A stretch of DNA of 64,000 bases. It comes from Lederbergia sp. NSJ-179. Lineage in GTDB: Bacteria; Bacillota; Bacilli; Bacillales; Bacillaceae_C. The stretch covers positions 1-64,000 of the forward strand of contig NZ_JALIFP010000008.1 of the NCBI RefSeq assembly GCF_022867885.1. The letters run 5' to 3'. Positions 56,899-64,000 of the stretch are shown here, piece by piece (within the stretch, counting starts at the first letter, position 1; every line of letters starts with the position of its first letter). The position numbers and the translations under genes were made by a program. A model generated the notes under the pieces. The model was not told the DNA's origin, searched no databases, and was given only the letters and a program-made list of their open reading frames with translations.

Positions 56899-57828
56899 CT
56901 AATTACCAGCAGGCAAGAATTTCGCATAAGATACTCCAGTTAACCTTTCACTGATATCCCATAGCTGTTCACATTGGGCTTTATTTACCGCTTTGGGTGG
57001 CATCTTAACTTCCACCGGCGACCCGGTTAAGCCGAATAAGCCAGAAGGTGCCCAAAAAGAACCATTATCAACCTTGGGGTCACATGCTGCACGAAGAATG
57101 GGGAGAGCGCCTTTTGATGCCGGTTGTGAAGTTAAAGGTGTTAATATTCGCCGAAAGAAAAATCCACCGCTTCGCTGTAAGTTTGTGGGGGAACCTCCAG
57201 GATGTGCTGCAACCGCTATAGTTTTTGAACCAGCATTTTTTAACCGATTAGCCAATTCGTTGATAAACATAAGATTCGCAAGCTTGCTTTGACCATAAGC
57301 CAGCATTTTCATGTAGCGCCTGTTCTCATAATTGAGATCGCTAAAATCGATAGACCCCGCTATGCCTGCTAAACTTGTCATCGATGCGATTCGCGAATTG
57401 GGCGTTTGTAAAATGAGCGGGAGCAACTGACCCGTGAGTGCAAAATGGCCCAAATGATTGGTTCCAAATTGAAGTTCAAAGCCCTGCTTGGTACGGGAAA
57501 AAGATGGAATCATTACGCCAGCGTTGTTGATCAGCAGATCGATCCGTTCATATGTCTGTTGAACTTCTTTTGCGCAATTGGATACAGAATTCAAATCAGC
57601 TAAATCCAACATTACATTGGACAGCTTTGCATTGGGAACCTGCTTTGCAATCGTTTTTATAGCCGTATTGACTTTATTTCTGTCACGGCCTGCTACGATA
57701 ACCTCTGCTCCTTTTTTTGCCATCATAAGCGCTTCCTGATACCCCAGTCCTGAGTTTCCTCCCGTAATGAGGATAACCCGCCCGCTCTGACTGGGAATAT
57801 GATCATATGTCCATTTTCTTTCTGCCAT
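56899..57828 (-). CDS. Short-chain dehydrogenase (retinol-dehydrogenase-like)
   Basis: A 309-residue SDR oxidoreductase. The cofactor motif is ITGGNSGLG, NNAG follows in LLINNAGVMIP, and the catalytic Tyr-Lys is in YGQSKLANL. The Arg-rich turn after strand 2 (AGRDRNK) suggests NADP. Substrate unknown. GGAGGAACG precedes the ATG; it stands alone. Confidence 0.88.
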   Translation of the reverse strand: MAERKWTYDHIPSQSGRVILITGGNSGLGYQEALMMAKKGAEVIVAGRDRNKVNTAIKTIAKQVPNAKLSNVMLDLADLNSVSNCAKEVQQTYERIDLLINNAGVMIPSFSRTKQGFELQFGTNHLGHFALTGQLLPLILQTPNSRIASMTSLAGIAGSIDFSDLNYENRRYMKMLAYGQSKLANLMFINELANRLKNAGSKTIAVAAHPGGSPTNLQRSGGFFFRRILTPLTSQPASKGALPILRAACDPKVDNGSFWAPSGLFGLTGSPVEVKMPPKAVNKAQCEQLWDISERLTGVSYAKFLPAGN

Positions 57829-57985
57829 AATCGTTCCTCCTTATTCGTGTTGGATTTACATTCATATTTCATTTATTATGGAAATCTGGCATTTTGGCAT
57901 TAACTATAGGATTTCCGATAAAATATACAGGGTTGTTATTAGCTTGTCATCTTTAAAGCGCCGTTGGAATAATCGAATCAACATG

Positions 57986-58687
57986 TCATTGACCAACATT
58001 AACGATCTTCCTGATCCATGCAGGCTCGATCGTCGCCGCCCGCACAAGGACGTCGGCACAATCTCCAAAGGGTAGCGGCTGGAATGGCGCGATGCGAGCT
58101 GCTGGACCTGCTGTATATTTTAAAGTGCCATCCGCGTATTTAAGCACGGACGCTCGTACAATGACCCATTCCAGTCCACTCCGCATTACCTCCTGCTCGG
58201 CAATCGCCTTATCCTCAATCGCTCTTCTGAAGATGCGGCGCATCATGACTACTGCCCATCGATTGACGGCGGAAAGTTCTCTTCCATCGCTCAAATTAAT
58301 GCCACTCTGCATAACCAGGCGCTTAACTCCCGTACGCTGACAGGCCACAACAATATTCGAGATTCCCTCCGACATGACGGTCCCCGGCGAGAAGTTTGCC
58401 GCCATGGTTTTTTGGGCCGCGGTAATATTCTGGAATTTCTTCTTTTCGTCACCCGGCCGGAAGTTGCTAGACGGACCAATGCAGCTGATTACTGCATCTG
58501 AACCGGCAATGGATTGGACCATACTTGCCTTGTCCATTACATCCCCTTGCCGGATAATGAGCCGTTTTGTGGGGGAAATAACTTCCGGCCGTCGAGCCAC
58601 GGCTACAACCTCATGGCCCAACTTAAGTGCCCGCTCCATCACTTTCCTTCCAGTTCCCCCTGTTGCTCCAATAACCGTTATTTTCAT
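57986..58687 (-). CDS. NAD(P)-binding atypical SDR
   Basis: A 233-residue NAD(P)H-binding protein of the atypical SDR group, with GATGGTGRKVMERA at the N-terminus, the Arg-rich VARRPE after strand 2 and ISCIGPSSNFRPG. The catalytic YxxxK is not evident, as in NmrA-like proteins, so a redox-sensing or isomerase-like role is possible. The gene is clearly richer in G and C than its neighbours, pointing to separate acquisition. ATG at 58687 follows GAAGGAGG. Confidence 0.78.
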   Translation of the reverse strand: MKITVIGATGGTGRKVMERALKLGHEVVAVARRPEVISPTKRLIIRQGDVMDKASMVQSIAGSDAVISCIGPSSNFRPGDEKKKFQNITAAQKTMAANFSPGTVMSEGISNIVVACQRTGVKRLVMQSGINLSDGRELSAVNRWAVVMMRRIFRRAIEDKAIAEQEVMRSGLEWVIVRASVLKYADGTLKYTAGPAARIAPFQPLPFGDCADVLVRAATIEPAWIRKIVNVGQ

Positions 58688-58895
58688 TGAGATATTCCTC
58701 CTTCGATTGTTGATCATGTTTAACTCTATCCGCTAATGCGCACATAAAATGCACATTTGTATATTAATAATCAACTATGTATAATGGTAAACGAAAATAG
58801 AAATTCTACAATTGTTAAAAAGGCAGGGTCCGTGCATTAGTACACTAATCCTTTATAATTGTGTATTTAATTTCAGGAAAGCTGGTGATTATCAA

Positions 58896-59468
58896 GTGTT
58901 AAAGCCTGATCGAAGGATACGTAAATCCCGCAATGCAATAAAAATGGCTGTTATTGATCTGATGATTGAAAAGAAATTTGATCAGATTACGATACAGGAT
59001 ATTTCCGATAAGGCAGATGTTAGCCGAAGAACCATTTATCTTCATTACATGGATAAATTTGATCTCCTGGATAAGCTAATCGAAGAACATATTGAAGAGC
59101 TGAGGGAACTCTGTGATTTGGCAGGCAATGACTCCCATTATATGGATGCGGTATTGTTATGGTTTGATTATTTTGAAAGTCATTATTTATTTTTCTCCGC
59201 AATACTTGAGAGCAAGGGGGGGCATTTTTTCCACAATCGATTCCTAGAGTTTTTTCTCCAAGAGTTAAAGAAAAATGAGAACGAAATCCCGGAAGATAGC
59301 AGTCGAGGATTAACTGACGGTGAGGATGTTGATATTCAATTTTTAGGAGGTGCTATCGTAGGGGTAATGGAATGGTGGTTCAGGAATGGAAAGCCCTACC
59401 CTCCTTCCTTCATGGCACAACGTTTGGGATCATTGCTTGAAAGGAATCTTGATGTTGATTACACATAA
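58896..59468 (+). CDS. TetR family transcriptional regulator
   Basis: A 190-residue TetR regulator with helix-turn-helix ITIQDISDKADVSRRTIYLHYMDKFDLLDK. The C-terminal domain matches the TetR_C_33-like type by eye (FLGGAIVGVMEWWFRNGKP). The start is taken as GTG at 58896, with GGTGAT upstream; the frame is open further upstream without a typical N-terminus. It is divergent from the atypical SDR gene and may regulate it. Confidence 0.82.
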   Translation: MLKPDRRIRKSRNAIKMAVIDLMIEKKFDQITIQDISDKADVSRRTIYLHYMDKFDLLDKLIEEHIEELRELCDLAGNDSHYMDAVLLWFDYFESHYLFFSAILESKGGHFFHNRFLEFFLQELKKNENEIPEDSSRGLTDGEDVDIQFLGGAIVGVMEWWFRNGKPYPPSFMAQRLGSLLERNLDVDYT

Positions 59469-59705
59469 TGTAAATAGAGAGAAGTTATCCTGAATTATTC
59501 ATAGAAATAAATTTAACTGCTGTATTGTGGAAAATACCAAATTTCGGGATGACTTTTCAGTTCATATATTGGAATTGGGGTATACAAAGTGTCCTTTTCG
59601 TTAAAAAGCACACTCATTTCATTTTTCACCCTAAAAAAGGTCAGACGTATCCCGTTGAGTCCAAAATGTTCTTTATATATAACTGGTTTCAATCACCACC
59701 GATTG
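59469..59705. other. Gene-free stretch
   Basis: No gene or RNA recognised. The left end of the IS1380 remnant should lie here near 59700. Confidence 0.4.
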
Positions 59706-60800
59706 CTAGACAATGACCGGTAGCTGTTGTATTCGATTTAGCGTACTGAAAAAGGCGCCCTTATATAACGAACTGCTGGATAGCTTGAATGTTATGTATC
59801 TGCCGGAATGGATGATTCTTCCCGCTATCTTTATCAGACGCATGCGGATGGTTTGGATTCGATGCTTTTTCATTTCTTTCGGCATGCCAAAACGACGCAG
59901 ACCATTATTCAAATTGTAGGCCAGTACTGCGATTTGCAGTTTATTTGCGTTGATTTCAAATTCCGTGCTGCTCATTTTGCCAAAAGCAAAGCCTAATTTC
60001 CCTTCTTTGATGAAATTTTCCATTGTGCCACGTGCAGCGTAAAATTGTATCGTTTTCTTTGGAGAGTCTGCCAGCGTTGTCACGACGAAGGTTGGAATGA
60101 AAAACAGTTCGTCAGCCGGTTTTTCCAACTTCAACATTACTTTTCGACTTTTGTTCCAACTGCCCGCCTTGTATGTAAATTCCCCGTAGAACACATGGAT
60201 TTGTCTCGATGTGTAAACACTGCCACGGCGCAACGCTGCTTTAAGGCAGTCTCCTGTTTCGCCTTCGAACATAAGAATGGGATGGTAGCCGTTTTCACCG
60301 TAATGGAAATTGAAGGAACTGCCATACTGATCCCCGTAGGTCGGAAAATTGGTTGAATCAATATCCAACACTAAAATCTCAGGTACATCCAGCTCGTGAA
60401 AACGGTCGATGATTGTCCGATTCACTTCTTGAAATTGTTTCATCGTGTCTTTATCCAATTTCTGATTTAATCTGGACATCGTAGGTTGAGAGGCAAGTTC
60501 TTCTTTATCCAAAACAGTAGTTAGAGCCGGATCGTGTTTTAAAAAATCCGCATGATCATCGGCGTGATAACCAGCCGTATTTTGAAAAATTTTTTGCATA
60601 ATCACATCGCAATTTTGATGATCCCGGTGAGTAACATCATCCTTAATTTGCACCATCTTTTTAATGGCAGTGCTCATGCCAATCACATTGTCGAATTCTT
60701 TGTATAGCAGAATACCGGCATCAACTGTTCATTCGCCGCCATCAAAATTTACTTTCACATCTTTCTTGAAATTCATGCTTTGTTCGTTTACACTTTTCAT
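59706..60800 (-). pseudogene. IS1380 family transposase, decayed
   Basis: The ATG at 60800 opens KSVNEQSMNFKKDVKVNFDGGE, then an in-frame TGA (60729-60731) stands where Leu of GGELTVDAG is expected. After that the frame continues with LVLDIDSTNFPTYGDQ (first catalytic Asp) and FNFHYGENGYHPI. After SVYTSRQIH about 70 residues are missing, including the RGDSGF block with the second catalytic Asp. The end (GTMENFIKEGK, LAYNL) is normal. Both lesions inactivate it. Confidence 0.85.
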
Positions 60801-60865
60801 TATAGGAGCCCCCTTGGTATTGGTTTAGACACCTATTAGATTACCAAAAGTTGGGCTCCTTTTCC
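60801..60865. repeat. Right terminal region of the IS1380 remnant
   Basis: GGAGCCC (60804-60812 region) and GGGCTCC (near 60855) form an inverted repeat just before the transposase start. It probably marks the upstream end of the insertion sequence. Confidence 0.45.
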
Positions 60866-60972
60866 TGTTTTTCACTTTCACTTTTTAGGTGAAAGTCCTT
60901 TCCCGTAAAAATAACTGATGTAGCAGGTTTGGCTGTGATTATATCTTTAAGCTATGAATAATTCAGGTTTTT

Positions 60973-61462
60973 ATGAATAACAATGAGATTAATGAAGAAG
61001 AAATGCGAATATGGCATATGTGGAAGGGTACCTTTCAGGACATCTTCGGTCGTGTAGTCAAAGATATGTCCGAGCATACCGGGCTATCAGATGGTGATTT
61101 TGGAATATTAGACCGGTTAGATCTTTACGGCAACGGTAAGCTTCGCCAACAGGAATTAGCTGACTCGATGGATTGGACGAAGAGTCGATTGTCCCACCAT
61201 CTGACGCGGATGGAACGACGTGATCTCGTTCTGAGGAGACCATTAGAGACTGATCGTGGTGTTCAAGTCATTATCACTGCCACTGGAAAATCAGCATTGG
61301 ATGATGCACGTCCCATCGTTTCAATGGCCATACGCAAACATTTCCTGGACCTATTAACCGATTAAGACATTGAATCGATTACTGAATTGTCGAGAAGGAC
61401 AAAAGCCAGGTCTTCCGGGGCTTGTAAACTCCTCCAACCTAACCGCGTATTTGGGCAACACT
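60973..61462 (+). pseudogene. MarR regulator with premature stop
   Basis: The open part (60973-61365, 130 residues) has a MarR winged helix: LRQQELADSMDWTKSRLSHHLTRMERRDLV and the wing TDRGVQVIITATG. It ends LLTD-TAA, but the same frame goes on with DIESITELSRRTK, as in full-length relatives where Glu stands at the stop. A GAA-to-TAA change is therefore likely. The DNA-binding domain survives; the dimerisation helix is cut short, so residual function is possible. Confidence 0.65.
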
Positions 61463-61605
61463 AAAAGACAAGAGCCCGATACAATCTCGGACCCTTTCCC
61501 TCAAATCCTTCCTTGGCTCAGCTAAGTTATTCCTTCAATAAAACGGCCCTAGAAATGAATACCGTTATTCCGAGAAAGCTCCCTTTGCGGCATTTTCCAG
61601 TTAGT

Positions 61606-62668
61606 TTAGTTTTCAGCTATCAAGCCTTTATCTTTATCAAGAATGTGAGCAAAAACTTTTTCCAATGTTAAATAATCTCTTGTAATATTTACATGATGGA
61701 TTACCAGTTGCTTATAATGAGCAGCAGCCTTATTTAAGCATGGCCATGGACCTTTACCGAAAGGACCCGCATCTTCTTCTACTTGCAAAAAAAGCTCAAT
61801 ATCTTGATCCAAAAAATATAGAAACAGTAAATGTCGGAATGGATGTACATGGCGCTTTATATTACGTGTTAATACCTTTAACCAATTGTATTCATTTTCT
61901 GCATTTAGTCCTGACTTGTACGTTTCCAAAAACCCTTTAGGGAACTTTGCTTGAAAGGCTTCAAATAATTCCATTTGCCTAACTCGATTTGATGTAGTAA
62001 TTAAATTCTTTGCCCTAAGGAGCAAACGATATCTTTTAAAAACACCCTCATGTGAAAGCGCTACCATATCGACATTAAAAAGCTGATATGCCATCCTCGC
62101 GAGTGCAACTTGAATATCAAAATAATAAGGAGACTCTACTTTTTGTAAAGTTGAATAACCCATTCGTTTTTCATCAAACCGAATAAACTCAATTCTACTT
62201 TGTGTAGTTAAATCAATTGGATATTTCCTCAACCGTAAATAATGAGAGCGCATAATTCAATCCCCTGAAGTTGATGTTCACGATGAATATCCGTATTTCT
62301 TAATATCTTCTTCTGCGCATAATGGACAATAATAAAATCCGTCTTTTTTACAAATACTTCCGGCAACCATCCCTAATCTTGTATAAAGACCCTTGCCATC
62401 GTCTTGGACATCCTGCATTATTTCCTTTTGCCTTTTTCTAGAAAGAAATGGAGCATAGAAAGGATAAATTGTATGCTTTCCTAACAATTTTTCTACTGAG
62501 AAATGATTTCCTATTTGTTGAGACAACGCATTGAAATGACTACCAATCTCTATACTTGGCACTACAGAACGTCTTTGAAACACTTCTTCCAATGTATCTT
62601 TGTAATCAATATTTCCACTGTAAAAGTGATAACGTGCTATCGCTGAATAATTAATTCTTCAGGGTATG
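61606..62668 (-). pseudogene. tnsD: Tn7-like tnsD/tniQ target selector, frameshifted
   Basis: The TniQ N-terminal motif is recoverable as PYPEELI then YSAIARYHFYSGNIDY after a one-base shift, continuing RRSVVPSIEIGSHFNALSQQ. The zinc finger reads YYCPLCAEED, then in a second shifted frame HREHQLQGIELCA. The C-terminal part (from RLRKYPIDLTTQSRIEFIRF) is open to 61606. TnsD binds the end of glmS and directs insertion downstream of it. At least two frameshifts disable this copy; its start is fused directly to a tnsB stub. Confidence 0.85.
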
Positions 62669-62670
62669 GC

Positions 62671-62892
62671 TCATGTTAAGTCGCTTTCAGAAATCACTTT
62701 TGCGTAAGGGTCGCTAATCGCAAGCAGTTCACCCTGCTGGATATCTATAATTAGGCTGGAATATAATTCCTTTCTGGGCATAGCGCTACTCGTATCAATA
62801 TTAACAATATAAACATGTGTCTCTTCAATATCTATTATCCGAATTCTCTTTGAATCTGTTACATATTGAAATACCTGATTAATATAAATCAT
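62671..62892 (-). pseudogene. tnsB: Tn7-like tnsB N-terminal stub
   Basis: 73 codons of a TnsB-type DDE transposase: IYINQVFQYVTDSKRIRIID and a short domain ending AKVISESDLT, followed at once by tnsD sequence. The whole catalytic part is deleted. The ATG overlaps the stop of the full tnsA frame (ATGA at 62889-62892), the coupling expected in a tnsABCD operon. Confidence 0.85.
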
Positions 62893-63617
62893 CCGTATTT
62901 CACCTTCCCCAGTTTACTTTCATCATTATACTTAACATCAATTGGCTGCTTTAAATCGATAGGCTTGTGCATATCTGTAACCATGATTTTTTTAGCAAGC
63001 AAATGATAAAACAGCGTCACACCACTTCAAAAAGGCAAGTGTGTATCTGCATCAAACTCACTAGCAATCTCTCGGATACTTCGCGAATTACTCAATAGGC
63101 GATTCATAAGAGACATTGATAAATCTTCAATATGCTGGTTAGCCATTTCTCGATATACATCATCGTTTCGAATATCAAAATATTCATGGATATAACTAAT
63201 ATTTCTAGCCATGGTCTTATCAATCTCTTCCTCTGTAACAATGCCCCAACCAATGCCTTTACGCTTCCAATATTCCCGGTCAATTTCGAACTTCTCTAAC
63301 ACACGTTCTTCTAACAGCTTTTCTTTCATTTTGATAGTATGAGCGACTTCATATACGCCTTGTCCTTTATCAACTGTTAATAAAAAGTCCGTTGTCATGA
63401 CAATAGGATTACCTGTTCTTGGATCAGCCGGATGTTTAATTCCAAGCTCTTCCGCAATAACAATCGTCTCTTCTTGTGGTAATAAAGGAAATTGTTCACG
63501 AATACCTAAGGAAACATCTTGAATTTTTAGCCATGGCTGATAATTTGCCCCACTCCCAGTTCCTCTACCTTCTTTAATCCACTTATCGACTTTAGAAGTT
63601 CTTTTTCTTTTCGCCAC
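62889..63617 (-). pseudogene. tnsA: Tn7-like tnsA endonuclease, internally deleted and stopped
   Basis: The start matches TnsA (KWIKEGRGTGSGANYQPWLKIQDV), but the next words are IREQFPLLP. In Tn7 TnsA about 45 residues, including the catalytic Glu63 region, lie between these blocks and are absent here. Asp114 (TTDFLL) and Lys132 (AHTIKMK) equivalents remain. A TGA at 63027-63029 interrupts the frame; the same frame resumes with SGVTLFYHLLAKKIMVTDMH and ends at 62889, overlapping tnsB. Both lesions destroy activity. Confidence 0.88.
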
Positions 63618-63659
63618 AAAAACACCCCTTTAGAGAATCATATCCAAAGGGGTAAAGCT

Positions 63660-63755
63660 TCGCAACTTTTTTATAAACATCGCGACTTTGTTTTAAACAT
63701 CGCATCTTTTTTACAAACGTCGCGACTTTATTTCAAATCCATAAAAACTCTCACA
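63660..63755. mobile_element. Tn7-like right end with four 20-bp TnsB-site repeats
   Basis: Four direct repeats with an exact 20-bp period begin at 63660, 63680, 63700 and 63720. Examples are TCGCGACTTTGTTTTAAACA and TCGCATCTTTTTTACAAACG. Four tandem sites are the architecture of the Tn7 right end bound by TnsB. The outer edge should lie between 63740 and 63755, 13-29 bp from the glmS stop, close to the ~25 bp known for Tn7. Confidence 0.82.
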
Positions 63756-63768
63756 ATATATATCCACC

Positions 63769-64000
63769 CTACTCCACCGTCACACTTTTCGCTAGATTTC
63801 TAGGTTTATCGACATCACAGCCACGATGTAAAGAAGCGTAATAGGCAATGAGTTGTAATGGAACAACAGAGATAAGAGGTGTTAGTAATTCATGTACAGC
63901 AGGCAATACGAAACGATCTTCATCTGTTTCAAGACCTGCCATTGAGATGATGCATGGGTTGGCGCCGCGGGCGCCGACCTCTTTGACGTTGCCGCGGATG
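63769..64000 (-). CDS. glmS: Glucosamine-6-phosphate synthase GlmS, C-terminal part
   Basis: The last 76 or so residues of glutamine-fructose-6-phosphate aminotransferase: [20 protein letters not shown], then [39 protein letters not shown] and TAG. The Lys603-type active-site region and the C-terminal tail are intact. The 5' part lies beyond the window. The coding end is the classical binding site for TnsD, and a Tn7-like remnant sits directly downstream. Confidence 0.97.
   Translation of the reverse strand, partial: IRGNVKEVGARGANPCIISMAGLETDEDRFVLPAVHELLTPLISVVPLQLIAYYASLHRGCDVDKPRNLAKSVTVE

Overview
The window comes from the chromosome of a low-GC, spore-forming Bacillaceae bacterium. The grounds are strong AGGAGG ribosome binding sites, TTGACA/TATAAT promoters, a SpoIIP protein, a Bce-type peptide-resistance module, a CYP106-family P450, and a glmS end at the right edge that reads as typical Bacillus. 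The genus cannot be fixed from the sequence. Most of the window is accessory: short operons with their own regulators, many broken genes, several mobile-element remnants and few housekeeping genes (rarA, copAZ, glmS).

Layout. 0.1-5.3 kb: marR-doxX with tandem operators; a class A beta-lactamase behind a BlaI/MecI-type operator; a YxjG/MetE-C-like methyltransferase; a SAM methyltransferase. 5.5-10.5 kb: a five-gene, translationally coupled NikABCDE/Opp-type ABC operon under a Zur-like box, so probably zinc or metallophore import. 10.5-11.2 kb: 14 tandem copies of a ~52-bp unit built on an imperfect dyad. 11.4-12.75 kb: a candidate Na+-I (DUF1646) riboswitch, a DUF1646 transporter and a terminator. 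13-15.9 kb: ferredoxin - CYP106-type P450 - CYP107-like P450. 16.2-18.5 kb: structured repeats, then an AraC regulator divergent from a GAPDH gene. 19-26.7 kb: a luciferase-like oxidoreductase, a graveyard of MarR/SDR/PadR/UvrA remnants, an MFS pump, and a TetR - DUF4064 - serine hydrolase operon with two matching operators.

26.9-41.5 kb: SpoIIP paralogue, DUF4256, small kinase, Bce-like ATPase-permease-RR-HK operon, YafY-DinB-winged-helix operon, Rrf2 with a TrxB-like reductase, an orphan HipA-like kinase, and a histidine phosphatase. 41.8-46.9 kb: a sugar-type ABC operon (binding protein, two permeases, ATPase, TIM-barrel isomerase), bracketed by a near-identical 139-bp direct repeat that split an ancestral Nudix-phosphatase pair. 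48-56.4 kb: broken Nudix gene, ABC-2 permease fragment, rarA, VOC protein, IS200-type transposase, copA-copZ with a decayed csoR, and decayed DUF4396 and DUF3231 genes. 56.9-61.4 kb: two dehydrogenases, TetR, a decayed IS1380 element, and a prematurely stopped MarR gene.

61.6-63.75 kb holds the remains of a Tn7-like transposon at its classical site, just downstream of glmS. Four 20-bp end repeats sit next to glmS. They are followed by a tnsA with an internal deletion and a nonsense codon, a 73-codon tnsB stub, and a frameshifted tnsD/tniQ; most of tnsB and all of tnsC are missing. The element can no longer move, and some of the accessory material to its left may once have been its cargo.
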